A DNA stretch of 64,000 bases from Nesterenkonia halotolerans (lineage in GTDB: Bacteria > Actinomycetota > Actinomycetes > Actinomycetales > Micrococcaceae): NCBI RefSeq assembly GCF_014874065.1, contig NZ_JADBEE010000001.1:558001-622000 (forward strand), given 5' to 3'. Below, one piece after another: positions 40,984-49,465 of this stretch (the first letter of the stretch is position 1; each line of letters starts with the position of its first letter). The notes under the pieces are model-generated. The model was not told the DNA's origin. It searched no databases and saw nothing but the letters and a program-made list of their open reading frames with translations. Made by a program: the position numbers and the translations under genes.

Positions 40984-42009
40984 TCACCCTTCGGAAAGAA
41001 TTCGGGACAGGTAGCGCGCCATGGCGCGCACTGCGGACATTGTGGAGCCGTAGTCCATGCGGGTAGGACCGACGACGCCGAGCTTGGCGCCCTCGGCACC
41101 TGCATGGGTGCCGTACTCGGCAGCGACGACGGCGGTCTCGACCAGCGAGTCGTGACTCGTCTCGTGACCGATCCGGATCGAGAGGCCTCGCCGGTCCTGC
41201 TCCATCTCGGTCAACAACCGAAGCAGCACGACTTGTTCCTCAAGCGCTTCAAGGATGGGACCGATGGAGGGCCCGAGGTCGCGGCCCGACCTGGCGAGGT
41301 TAGCAGTCCCGGCCATGATGATGCGATCTACGCGGCCCGACTCCAGGATGGTCTCCACCGCTTGCGCGATCACCGCCATCGAGGGACGCAGCACCGGCTC
41401 CACGCGGCTGATCAGGGTATCCACAGGCAGCGGAAGCGTGGAGATCCGGCGGTTGAAGAGTTCGTTCGAGAGCACCTGGCCCAGCCGGTGCAGCGAGTCG
41501 TCACCGATCGCATCCGCGAGTGTGACCATGCGCTGCTCCACCTTGCCCGAGGAGAGGATCACGACGGTGAGCGCCTTGTGCGGGGACATGGAGACGACGT
41601 CGATGTGCCGGATAGTCGCGGTGGAGCGCTGTGGATGCTGGATCACGGCCACCTGATTGGTGAGCATGGCCAGCAGACGCACGGTCTGTTCCAGCATCGA
41701 GTCATGATCGTCGGCGGACTCGACCAGGGTGTCCATCGCCCGGCGCTCTGCCGCCGAGAGGGGTCGCACCTCGGTGATCTTGTCCACGAACCGGCGGTAG
41801 CCCAGATCGGTAGGGATCCTCCCGGCCGAGGTGTGCGGGGCCGCGATGAGACCCTCCTCTTCGAGGTGGGCCATGTCGTTGCGGATCGTGGCGGGGGACA
41901 CCTCCAGGTCATGGCGCTCCACCAGCGCGCGGGAGCCCACCGGCTCCCGGGTCTGGACGTAGTCCTCGACGATGGCACGCAGGACCTGCAGACGGCGGGT
42001 GTCTGACAT
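40984..42009 (-). CDS. hrcA: Heat-inducible transcription repressor HrcA
   Basis: Represses chaperone genes by binding CIRCE and is inactivated by heat. The 341-residue protein has an N-terminal winged helix with REPVGSRALVERHDLEVSPA and an HrcA GAF-like core. ATG 42009 follows CAGGAGG at 10 bases; earlier codons of the open frame lie upstream of that site and over CIRCE. Its own CIRCE lies 23 bases before the start, so the operon is self-repressed. Confidence 0.96.
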   Translation of the reverse strand: MSDTRRLQVLRAIVEDYVQTREPVGSRALVERHDLEVSPATIRNDMAHLEEEGLIAAPHTSAGRIPTDLGYRRFVDKITEVRPLSAAERRAMDTLVESADDHDSMLEQTVRLLAMLTNQVAVIQHPQRSTATIRHIDVVSMSPHKALTVVILSSGKVEQRMVTLADAIGDDSLHRLGQVLSNELFNRRISTLPLPVDTLISRVEPVLRPSMAVIAQAVETILESGRVDRIIMAGTANLARSGRDLGPSIGPILEALEEQVVLLRLLTEMEQDRRGLSIRIGHETSHDSLVETAVVAAEYGTHAGAEGAKLGVVGPTRMDYGSTMSAVRAMARYLSRILSEG

Positions 42010-42031
42010 GCTGCTCGGGCCTCCTGAACCT

Positions 42032-42058
42032 CTGGCACTCGATGAGTACAAGTGCTAA
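42032..42058. promoter_or_regulatory. CIRCE operator
   Basis: On the minus strand TTAGCACTT-N9-GAGTGCCAG matches the TTAGCACTC-N9-GAGTGCTAA consensus at 15 of 18 arm positions. It covers the expected hrcA transcript start and the -35 region of the divergent DUF3097 gene. Confidence 0.9.
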
Positions 42059-42067
42059 TTCTACAAT
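42058..42067. promoter_or_regulatory. Bidirectional promoter core, hrcA / DUF3097
   Basis: attctacaat has the form A-N3-TA-N3-T. Minus-strand TAGAAT (42063-42058) serves hrcA. Plus-strand TACAAT (42062-42067) lies 8 bases before the DUF3097 ATG. CIRCE abuts it. Confidence 0.6.
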
Positions 42068-42075
42068 GGGTGACC

Positions 42076-42966
42076 ATGAGCGCATCTCACTTCCCCGGCA
42101 GACGTTCCTCCTCCTCACCTGGGTGGGGCGCGCAGGACCTCTCGAGCCTGCGCGCTTCGCAGCAGATCACGGTCCAGCCGCTCCCAGCGGACCCTGGCAC
42201 GGTGATCGAGGAGGTCGAGTCAGGCTGGGTCGGCGCAGTGGTTTCCGTCGAGGCTTCCGGCGGCGTGCGCGTGGTGAGCCTGGAGGACCGCAGGGGAAAG
42301 ATCCGCTCCTTCCCCCTGGGGTACGGCTTCCTCTATGAGGGCCAGCCGGTCGAGCTGACTCCCCCGACGCCGCGCGCCGCGGCCCCCGTGCCCACGCGCA
42401 CCGCGTCAGGCTCCGTGGCGGTGGCAGATGTGCGGGCACGCGTGGCCCGGGCCTCACGCATCTGGGTCGAAGGCACCCACGACGCGGAGCTGGTCGAGAA
42501 GGTGTGGGGCGAGGACCTGCGGATCGAGGGTATCGTCGTGGAGCCGCTGCACGGCGCCGATGACCTGCTCGCGGCGGTCCGTGAGTTTCAGCCCGGCCCG
42601 CGACGCCGGGTGGGCGTGCTGCTGGACCATCTCGTTCCGGGGTCAAAAGAGACACGGATCGCCCGGGAGGCGATGCAGGCCTCGGGGGCCAGAGGAAACC
42701 TGCTGGTGCTCGGACACCCCTATGTGGATGTCTGGCAGGCGGTGAAGCCGCACCTGCTCGGTCTGCAGCGCTGGCCCGACATCCCGCGCAGCGAGGACAT
42801 CAAGGTCGGCACGCTCAAGGCGCTGGGCTGGCCACATGCCCAGCAGCGTGACATCGCCCAGGGATGGAAACGGATTCTCGGTCAGGTCACCAGCTACGCC
42901 GATCTGGAACCTTCGCTGCTGGGGCGGGTCGAGGAGCTCATCGACTTCGTCACAGTGGAGGACTGA
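42076..42966 (+). CDS. DUF3097 family protein
   Basis: A 296-residue soluble protein of an actinobacterial family without known function. The C-terminal part (residues 120-290) contains IWVEGTHDAELVEKVWG, VGVLLDHLVPGSKE and NLLVLGHPYVDVWQA, a fold reminiscent of Toprim-type nucleotidyl domains (E...D pattern), which is my inference. ATG 42076 is chosen; TACAAT ends 8 bases before it, and no clear Shine-Dalgarno intervenes, so the mRNA may be nearly leaderless. The shared promoter with hrcA suggests heat control. Confidence 0.88.
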   Translation: MSASHFPGRRSSSSPGWGAQDLSSLRASQQITVQPLPADPGTVIEEVESGWVGAVVSVEASGGVRVVSLEDRRGKIRSFPLGYGFLYEGQPVELTPPTPRAAAPVPTRTASGSVAVADVRARVARASRIWVEGTHDAELVEKVWGEDLRIEGIVVEPLHGADDLLAAVREFQPGPRRRVGVLLDHLVPGSKETRIAREAMQASGARGNLLVLGHPYVDVWQAVKPHLLGLQRWPDIPRSEDIKVGTLKALGWPHAQQRDIAQGWKRILGQVTSYADLEPSLLGRVEELIDFVTVED

Positions 42967-43045
42967 GCACGAGCCGTTGTGTCCAATGAGACTCCGACAC
43001 GCAGCCCGAGGCCAGTGTCCATCCAGGGAGATTCGCTAGAATTCA

Positions 43046-43096
43046 CACCTGAAGCATGTAGGTGTACGAGAGTCTGACACCTGAATCACGGAGGTG
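43046..43096. promoter_or_regulatory. Two tandem CACCT-N9-AGGTG inverted repeats
   Basis: Sites at 43046-43064 and 43078-43096 have identical 5-bp arms and identical 9-base spacing, 32 bases apart. A TAGAAT -10 at 43037-43042 places the transcript start in the first site. The second site covers the GGAGGTG ribosome-binding site. Confidence 0.6.
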
Positions 43097-43098
43097 AA

Positions 43099-43530
43099 GT
43101 GGCGCATAACCAGGAACCCCAGGGCGACCGATCGAGGCAGTACGCCAGATCGGATTCCTCCGAGCGCCTGAAGGGCTCTGCTGCCGCAGCACCTCCCCTG
43201 ACCCCTGCCGAGGACCGCCGCTGGGCCACACTGGCCCACTTCGGCGCGCTCATCGGCTGCTTCCCGGCCCTGGCGATCTACCTGGTCTACCGCGACCGGG
43301 GTCCGTTCACCGCCCAGGAGTCCAAGGAGGCGCTGAACTTCACCCTCCCGGTGACCGCAGTGATGCTCGCCTGCTACATCCTGGCGCTGATCCCCGCCAT
43401 CGGCTGGGTCTTCGGCATCATCGCCGTGCTGCTGTGGGTCTACATGACGCTCTCCGGCCTGGTGGCCGGGATCCAGTGCAACAAGGGACGGCCGTACCGC
43501 TACCCGATGAACCTGCGCCTCATCCACTGA
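43099..43530 (+). CDS. DUF4870 membrane protein
   Basis: A 143-residue protein with a disordered N-terminus of about 40 residues, then the DUF4870 (Tic20-like) fold: WATLAHFGALIGCFPALAIYLVY, the GPFTAQESKEALNF loop, and two further membrane segments (about 78-97 and 98-122). Function is unknown. The start is GTG 43099 behind CGGAGGTGAA, a strong ribosome-binding site lying in one of two tandem inverted repeats. Confidence 0.9.
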   Translation: MAHNQEPQGDRSRQYARSDSSERLKGSAAAAPPLTPAEDRRWATLAHFGALIGCFPALAIYLVYRDRGPFTAQESKEALNFTLPVTAVMLACYILALIPAIGWVFGIIAVLLWVYMTLSGLVAGIQCNKGRPYRYPMNLRLIH

Positions 43531-43540
43531 GGCGCTCACT

Positions 43541-43557
43541 CACCGAGCCGCTCGGTG
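43541..43557. terminator. Terminator between the DUF4870 gene and hemW
   Basis: CACCGAG-ccg-CTCGGTG, a perfect 7-bp stem with a 3-base loop, in the 31-base gap between converging genes. Confidence 0.7.
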
Positions 43558-43561
43558 GCTC

Positions 43562-44851
43562 TCACTCAGGGGCGAGGCGTCGCGTCACCGCGTCCGCCAG
43601 CAGCCTCCCGCGCAGGGTCAGCACTGCCCGGCCCTCACGGTGATCGGCCGTCGGCGCAGCCGCCTGAGCGCTGATCAGTCCGTCCTGGACCAGGGAGTCC
43701 ATGGTGGCGGGGGTAATCTGCTCGCCCTGGGTGCGCGCCAGCTCTGGCAGCTCGTTGTACTCCGCGATGTCCAGTCCGTCGGCCAGCCTCAGCCGCAGCA
43801 TCAGGTGTTCGAGGACCTTGTCCTCGTCCTGGAGCTCTTCACGTCCGTGGCCCGGAGTCGTCCCGCTGCTCAGGCGCTGCGCGTAGGCCGCGGGGTGCTT
43901 GACGTTCCACCAGCGGAGCCCCGCCATGTGTGAATGCGACCCTGGGCCGGCGCCCCACCAGTCGGAGTCCACCCAGTAGTTCAGGTTGTGCGCTGACCGG
44001 GTCGCCCTGCTCGTGGAGAAGTTGGAGACCTCGTACCAGTCGAAGCCGGCTGCACCGAGGACCTCCTCGGTGAGCAGGTACTTGTCGGCCTGGTCATCAG
44101 AGTCGATGTCCGCCAGCACGCCCCGACGGATCTTCGCCGCCATGGCCGTGCCCTCTTCGATGATCAGCGAATAGGCGGAGATGTGATCCGGCCGCAGCGC
44201 GACCGCGTGTTCGAGGCTGCTGCGCCAGTCCTCGAGGCTCTCCCCGGGTGTCCCGGAGATGAGGTCGAGGCTGACCTGCAGACCTGCGGCTCGCGCAGCC
44301 TTGACCGCGCGCTCGACGTTGGCCGGGTCGTGTGTCCGGTCCAGCGTCTTGAGCACCTCGGGCACCGCCGACTGCATGCCGAGGCTCAGCCGGGTGAACC
44401 CTGCCTGGGCCAGGATGTGGGCGGTCTCTTCGGTGATCGTGTCGGGATTCGCCTCGGTGGTGATTTCAGCCTCGGGCATGAAGCCGAAGAGTTCGCGTGC
44501 CCGGGTCAGGATGCGGGCAAGCTCCTCGGGAGGCAGCAGAGTCGGTGTGCCGCCGCCGAAGAACACCGTGGACAGCGCCCGCTCGGGCGCCTCCATGGAG
44601 TCCAGCACGCCGCGGGCGAAGACCAGCTCGGAGATCAGCGTGTCCGGATAGGACAGCTGTGAGGCGCCGGGGCCGAGGTCTTCGGCGGTGTAGGTGTTGA
44701 AGTCGCAATAGCCGCAGCGCACGCTGCAGAAGGGGATGTGGACGTAGAGGCCGAAGGGCACCTCAGCCCGGGACGGGAGCGCCTGCTGCACCGCCGTCGG
44801 GAAGCTGCCATCAGCAGGGACCGGGTCGCCGAGAGGAAGGGTGGAGGGCAA
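43562..44851 (-). CDS. hemW: Radical SAM heme chaperone HemW (coproporphyrinogen III oxidase-like)
   Basis: This 429-residue radical SAM protein has the cluster motif CSVRCGYCDF (CxxxCxxC), FFGGGTPTLL and HNLNYW, as in the HemW family, which carries heme rather than oxidising coproporphyrinogen. The start is TTG 44851, two bases after the lepA stop. A longer open frame to 45019 runs inside lepA in another frame and is rejected. Confidence 0.92.
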   Translation of the reverse strand: MPSTLPLGDPVPADGSFPTAVQQALPSRAEVPFGLYVHIPFCSVRCGYCDFNTYTAEDLGPGASQLSYPDTLISELVFARGVLDSMEAPERALSTVFFGGGTPTLLPPEELARILTRARELFGFMPEAEITTEANPDTITEETAHILAQAGFTRLSLGMQSAVPEVLKTLDRTHDPANVERAVKAARAAGLQVSLDLISGTPGESLEDWRSSLEHAVALRPDHISAYSLIIEEGTAMAAKIRRGVLADIDSDDQADKYLLTEEVLGAAGFDWYEVSNFSTSRATRSAHNLNYWVDSDWWGAGPGSHSHMAGLRWWNVKHPAAYAQRLSSGTTPGHGREELQDEDKVLEHLMLRLRLADGLDIAEYNELPELARTQGEQITPATMDSLVQDGLISAQAAAPTADHREGRAVLTLRGRLLADAVTRRLAPE

Positions 44852-44853
44852 GC

Positions 44854-46716
44854 CTACTTCTTCCCAGCCTTCTCCTTGCCGGCCTCCTCGTCGGAGGAGA
44901 GTGCGGCGATGAACGCCTCCTGCGGGACCTCCACGGTGCCGACCATCTTCATGCGCTTCTTGCCCTCCTTCTGCTTCTCCAGCAGCTTGCGCTTGCGGCT
45001 GATGTCGCCGCCGTAGCACTTGGAGAGCACATCCTTGCGGATCGCGCGAATGTTCTCACGGGCGATGATGCGGGATCCGATCGCGGCCTGGATCGGCACC
45101 TCAAACTGCTGCCGCGGGATCAGGTCCTTCAGTCGCGACGCCATCTTCACCCCATAGGCGTAGGCGGAATCGCGGTGGGTGATCGCGGAGAACGCGTCGA
45201 CCTGGTCGCCCTGCAGCAGGATGTCGACCTTCACCAGATCGGCCGGCTGCTGCCCGGTGCCCTGCCAGTTCAGCGAGGCATAGCCCTTGGTGCGTGACTT
45301 GAGCTGGTCGAAGAAGTCGAACACGATCTCTGCCAGGGGCATCCGGTAGCGGATCTCCACGCGTTCCTCGGAGAGGTAGTCCATGCCTTCCATCGAGCCG
45401 CGCCGGGACTGGCAGAGCTCCATGACGGGTCCGATGAACTCGGCCGGGACGATCACGGTCGCATCCACGATGGGTTCGCGGATCTCGAGGACCTTGCCCT
45501 CGGGGAACTCGGAGGGATTCGTGACCCGGTGGACTTCTCCGTCTTCGGCGGTGACCTCGTAGATCACGTTGGGTGCGGTGGAGATCAGATCGAGGTTGTA
45601 CTCGCTCTCCAGCCGCTCTCGGGTGATCTCCAGGTGCAGCAGCCCGAGGAAGCCCACACGGAAGCCGAAGCCCAGCGCGGTGGAGGTCTCGGGCTCGAAG
45701 TTCAGGGCGGCGTCGTTGAGCTGCAGCTTCTCCAGCGCCTCGCGCAGCACCGGGAAGTCTGATCCGTCGAGCGGGAAGAGCCCGGAGAAGACCATCGGGG
45801 ACGGATCGTCATAGCCGCCGATGATCTCGTCAGCGGGGCGGTTCTGCGAGGTGACGGTGTCCCCGACCTTGGAGAGCCGGACGTCCTTGACACCGGTGAT
45901 CAGGTAGCCGACCTCGCCGACGCCGAGCCCCTTGGTGGCCTCGGGCTCCGGGGAGGACACTCCGATCTCGAGCAGCTCATGGGTGGCGCCGGTGGACATC
46001 ATCTTGATCTTCTCTCGGTGCGAGAGCCTGCCGTCCACCACGCGCACGAAGGTGACCACGCCGCGGTAGGTGTCATAGACGGAGTCGAAGATCATGGCGC
46101 GGGCGGGAGCGTCGGCGTCGCCCTCGGGGGCGGGGACCTGCGCGACGATGCGGTCCAGCAGCTCCTCCACGCCGTCGCCGGTCTTGCCGGAGACACGCAG
46201 CACGTCCTCGGGCTCGCAGCCGATCAGGTACGCGAGCTCCTCTGCGTATTTGTCCGGCTGGGCGGAGGGCAGGTCGATCTTGTTGAGCACCGGAATGATC
46301 GTCAGGTCGTGCTCCATGGCGAGGTAGAGGTTGGCCAGCGTCTGCGCCTCGATGCCCTGAGCGGCGTCGACCAGCAGCAGAGCGCCCTCGCAGGCTGCCA
46401 GCGAGCGGGAGACCTCATAGGCGAAGTCCACGTGCCCGGGGGTGTCGATCATGTGGAAGGCGTAGCTCTTCCCGTCGAAGTCCCACGGCATCCGGACCGC
46501 CTGCGACTTGATCGTGATGCCGCGGTCGCGTTCGATGTCCATCCGGTCGAGGTACTGGGCCTTCATGTCCCGGGACTGCACGACGCCGGTCAGCTGCAGC
46601 ATGCGATCCGCGAGCGTGGACTTGCCGTGGTCGATATGCGCGATGATGCAGAAATTCCGGATCGCACTGGGATCAGTTGCGGCGGGCACCTGCGTGCTGG
46701 CGGCCTTCGGAGACAC
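44854..46716 (-). CDS. lepA: Elongation factor 4 (LepA)
   Basis: Ribosomal GTPase that back-translocates stalled ribosomes or aids initiation. The 620-residue protein has G1 AHIDHGKST, the G3 DTPGHVDF motif and NKIDLPSA, and a LepA C-terminal domain ending in the lysine-rich tail typical of the family. Start GTG 46716 ([10 protein letters not shown]) follows AAGGA; the open frame continues upstream as non-conserved sequence. Confidence 0.97.
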   Translation of the reverse strand: MSPKAASTQVPAATDPSAIRNFCIIAHIDHGKSTLADRMLQLTGVVQSRDMKAQYLDRMDIERDRGITIKSQAVRMPWDFDGKSYAFHMIDTPGHVDFAYEVSRSLAACEGALLLVDAAQGIEAQTLANLYLAMEHDLTIIPVLNKIDLPSAQPDKYAEELAYLIGCEPEDVLRVSGKTGDGVEELLDRIVAQVPAPEGDADAPARAMIFDSVYDTYRGVVTFVRVVDGRLSHREKIKMMSTGATHELLEIGVSSPEPEATKGLGVGEVGYLITGVKDVRLSKVGDTVTSQNRPADEIIGGYDDPSPMVFSGLFPLDGSDFPVLREALEKLQLNDAALNFEPETSTALGFGFRVGFLGLLHLEITRERLESEYNLDLISTAPNVIYEVTAEDGEVHRVTNPSEFPEGKVLEIREPIVDATVIVPAEFIGPVMELCQSRRGSMEGMDYLSEERVEIRYRMPLAEIVFDFFDQLKSRTKGYASLNWQGTGQQPADLVKVDILLQGDQVDAFSAITHRDSAYAYGVKMASRLKDLIPRQQFEVPIQAAIGSRIIARENIRAIRKDVLSKCYGGDISRKRKLLEKQKEGKKRMKMVGTVEVPQEAFIAALSSDEEAGKEKAGKK

Positions 46717-46830
46717 GGTGGTGGGAGTCCTTTGCTGGTCGAGACGCCGGGCATTGTGCTGCACCTGGCAGTTCATTGTTCCATGATTATCGTCGATCAT
46801 GACCTGCGCGTGGCGGAAGGTCGTACAAGA

Positions 46831-46863
46831 ACGGGGGCCCCGCGCAGCGCGCAGGGCCCCCGT
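46831..46863 (-). terminator. Terminator after rpsT
   Basis: ACGGGGGCCC pairs with GGGCCCCCGT (perfect 10 bp). On the minus strand it is followed by TCTTGT, 40 bases after the rpsT stop. Confidence 0.9.
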
Positions 46864-46903
46864 GTGCTCGCTCGAGAGAGCGGGCGAACTAGTGCGTCAG
46901 CTT

Positions 46904-47164
46904 CTACAGAGCGTTGACCTTGGCGGCCAGACCGGACTTGCGGTTGGCGGCGTTGTTCTTGTGCAGCACACCCTTGGAGACGGCCTTGTCGAGCTTGCGG
47001 GCGGCCTCGCGGTTGGCGACGATCGCTGCGTCCTTGTCACCGGCGGCGACAGCGTTGCGCACCTTCTTGATGGCAGTCCGCAGCTGGGACTTGACGCCCT
47101 GGTTGCGCTGGCGCGCCTTCTCGTTCGTGAGAATGCGCTTCTTCTGAGATTTGATGTTGGCCAC
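46904..47164 (-). CDS. rpsT: 30S ribosomal protein S20
   Basis: An 86-residue, lysine-rich, helical ribosomal protein ([20 protein letters not shown] begins the chain after the start). GTG start at 47164. It lies alone between holA and lepA with its own terminator; its promoter must be in the 237 bases upstream. Confidence 0.97.
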   Translation of the reverse strand: MANIKSQKKRILTNEKARQRNQGVKSQLRTAIKKVRNAVAAGDKDAAIVANREAARKLDKAVSKGVLHKNNAANRKSGLAAKVNAL

Positions 47165-47401
47165 GAGTAGTCTTTCTGTCTGAGTTCACTGGTCGTGAGG
47201 GCTATCCCTGTTGTCCGGCAGCAGACAGACTCTGGTGGCGTGGGGTTGCCATGGCGATTGCACAGTCCATTGAGGTAGAGGGCTCAGGACTGCGCGGGAC
47301 TTACTGCCGCAGGGCTTTGGGGCTCTTTCGAACCCCAGACACTGCCTATAGATGCTAGCAGAGAAGCAGGAGTCGGGCCACCGAGCAGGCGCAGCGTCGG
47401 T
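47165..47401 (-). other. rpsT leader / holA downstream region
   Basis: Intergenic stretch of 237 bases. A short GGGG-N10-CCCC hairpin (47319-47336) may end holA transcription. No clear rpsT -35/-10 pair could be named. Confidence 0.4.
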
Positions 47402-48430
47402 TCAGCGTCCGACCGCCGAGGCGATGGCCGTGATGGCCCGTTCCACGGCGTATTCGGGTGTGCGGGAGGCACCCTTGGCCTCGGCGTCGGCACGGGCCAC
47501 CGCCTCGATGGCCTCGGCTGCGCGCTGCGGATGCCACCGGCGAGCCGTCTCTGCCACCTGGGCGAGCTGCCAGGGCGCGGCGCCCAGGGAGGAGGCCAGA
47601 GAGGCGGGGCTCCCCCGATGGTCCACGAGGGCAGCGATATGCCGCCCTTTGCGCGCCAGTGCGGCGGTGACCGCGATGGGCGAGACACCGGTGGCGATCG
47701 CGTGCCGGTAGAGCCGCGTCGCGGCCTCCTGCCGACCCTCGAAGGCTGCGTCGGCGACCTTGAAGGCGGTAGCCTCCACCCGGCCCCCGTGGTACCGGTC
47801 CACATGGTCCTCGGTGATGTCCCCGGAGACATCAGCCATGAGCTGCTTGCAGGCGCCGCCGAGGTCCGAGAGCGTGGACCCGGCCGCGGCGACCAGCGCC
47901 CGGGCGGCGTCGGCGTGGATCTCGCGGCCCGCGGAACGGAATTCCCGGCGCACGAAGTCGAGCTTCTCGTGATCGTTCTTCGCCCCGGCACAGTCGACGA
48001 CGACGGCCCGTCGACTCAGCGCGTCGAGCAGCTTCTTGCCCCGGTTGCCCCCGCTGTGACGCATCATGAGTGTGACATCGGCGGTGTCCTCCTCGAGGTA
48101 GGCGAGCGCGTCGGCCAGGAAGGTGTCATTCATGGCGGAGAGGTCCTCGGCCAGGATGAGTCGGGGTTCTCCGAAGAGCGAGGGAGAGGCGATCGTGGCC
48201 AGCTCTCCCGGTGACGCGGCGGAGACGTCCATGCGGGTGAATTCGAGGTCGGGATGCTCCTGGCGGAGCGCACGCTTGACCCGGTCCACGGCACGGCTGG
48301 CGAGGTAGTCCTCGCCGCCCTTGAGCAGGATCAGCGGCGCGGGCTCGAGGGTGCGGAAGTCCGACCCTTCGGCCGTCTTCGCACCCCGGCCCGAGCCGCT
48401 GCGTGATGTTCCTGCCCGTTGCGTCGCCAT
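47402..48430 (-). CDS. holA: DNA polymerase III delta subunit
   Basis: Clamp-loader subunit that opens the beta clamp. The 342-residue protein begins with a 22-residue Ser/Gly/Ala-rich extension, then the delta fold (LILLKGGEDYLASRAV), with the helical LYRHAIATGVSPIAVTAALARK region in the C-terminal domain. Sequence conservation in this family is low, so the call rests on fold-type segments and position near rpsT. Confidence 0.92.
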   Translation of the reverse strand: MATQRAGTSRSGSGRGAKTAEGSDFRTLEPAPLILLKGGEDYLASRAVDRVKRALRQEHPDLEFTRMDVSAASPGELATIASPSLFGEPRLILAEDLSAMNDTFLADALAYLEEDTADVTLMMRHSGGNRGKKLLDALSRRAVVVDCAGAKNDHEKLDFVRREFRSAGREIHADAARALVAAAGSTLSDLGGACKQLMADVSGDITEDHVDRYHGGRVEATAFKVADAAFEGRQEAATRLYRHAIATGVSPIAVTAALARKGRHIAALVDHRGSPASLASSLGAAPWQLAQVAETARRWHPQRAAEAIEAVARADAEAKGASRTPEYAVERAITAIASAVGR

Positions 48431-48535
48431 AGCCCCATCGTATCCGCCGGGCGGGACACGTCCCGGCCCGGGACAGCCCCCACGGGGTCAGCCCCACCGG
48501 ATCGGCTCCAGCCAGGGCAGCTCGGCCCGTCCTGC

Positions 48536-49462
48536 TCAGCCCAGCTGAAGCTCGGCGCTGAAGTGCAGGCGCGACTTCCGCGGATTCCACCCCGTGAATC
48601 TCAGCTGCGAGGCGTCGACATGCTCCACGGCGAACGCGACCGTGGCGGGCAGTGCGACGGGCGCGGCGAAGTCGATGGACCAGCTGTGACCGGCACCCTC
48701 AGGCTCGCGTCCTTCGAGCATCCGTCCTGCCGAGTACATGCCATGGAGAATCGCCGAGGGCATGCCCAGCGCCTTCGCCGCGAGGTTCGAGACGTGGATC
48801 GGGTTGTAGTCCCCCGAGACGGCGGCGTAGGACCTGCCGGCCCCCGCACCCAGGCGCCATGAGGCCGTCTTCACCGGAGGGATGAACTCTTTCCGCACGG
48901 TCTCCGCGGCGTCCGGCGGCGTCTGTTCGCCGAGTTCGATGCCCCGGCTCAGGTAGGTGGAGACTCCGCGCCACAGCACGGCGCTCTCGTCGAGATTCTC
49001 CGGGTCTGCGGAGTCCTCCAGGACCAGGACCCGGATGTCGACCTGGGTGCCCCGGCGATGCGCACGCAGGTTCTCGGCACTGACCAGCACCTGCACCGGC
49101 TGGGCGAGCCTGATCGGCCGAAGATGCTCGACCCGGTTGGCCAGGTGCACCAGTCCCATCAGCGGCAGCGGAAAGTCCTCACGGCTCATCAGCGCCATCT
49201 GGACCGGGAAGCCGATGATGTGCACCAGCACCGAGGGCAGCGCGGTGCGATGTGCGCCGTCGAAGGGTTCTCCTGAGAAGAGCCTGCGGTAGCGTTCCGC
49301 CTGCTCCAGACTGACTCCAGGGTGGCGGGCCAAAAGCGACGCCTGCGGCAGCTGGCTCGTGGGCGGCGTGGAGCGCAGCCCGGGAAGCTTGGCGCGCGCT
49401 GCCCCCAGCACCGCCTGGCCGTAGAGCGTGCGCAGCTGGGGCATCTCGATGCGGACGGCCAT
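48536..49462 (-). CDS. MaoC-like 3-hydroxyacyl-thioester dehydratase (HtdX-like)
   Basis: A 308-residue double hot-dog protein. The C-terminal domain has the hydratase 2 motif SGDYNPIHVSNLAAKALG with the catalytic Asp/His and HGMYSAGRM. The N-terminal half is the degenerate hot dog. It dehydrates 3-hydroxyacyl thioesters. It ends 3 bases after the FabG4-like gene begins its 3' flank; the order matches the mycobacterial pair Rv0241c-Rv0242c (HtdX-FabG4), so the two likely act together. Acyl-CoA or acyl-ACP use is not decided by sequence. Confidence 0.9.
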   Translation of the reverse strand: MAVRIEMPQLRTLYGQAVLGAARAKLPGLRSTPPTSQLPQASLLARHPGVSLEQAERYRRLFSGEPFDGAHRTALPSVLVHIIGFPVQMALMSREDFPLPLMGLVHLANRVEHLRPIRLAQPVQVLVSAENLRAHRRGTQVDIRVLVLEDSADPENLDESAVLWRGVSTYLSRGIELGEQTPPDAAETVRKEFIPPVKTASWRLGAGAGRSYAAVSGDYNPIHVSNLAAKALGMPSAILHGMYSAGRMLEGREPEGAGHSWSIDFAAPVALPATVAFAVEHVDASQLRFTGWNPRKSRLHFSAELQLG

Positions 49463-49465
49463 GGC

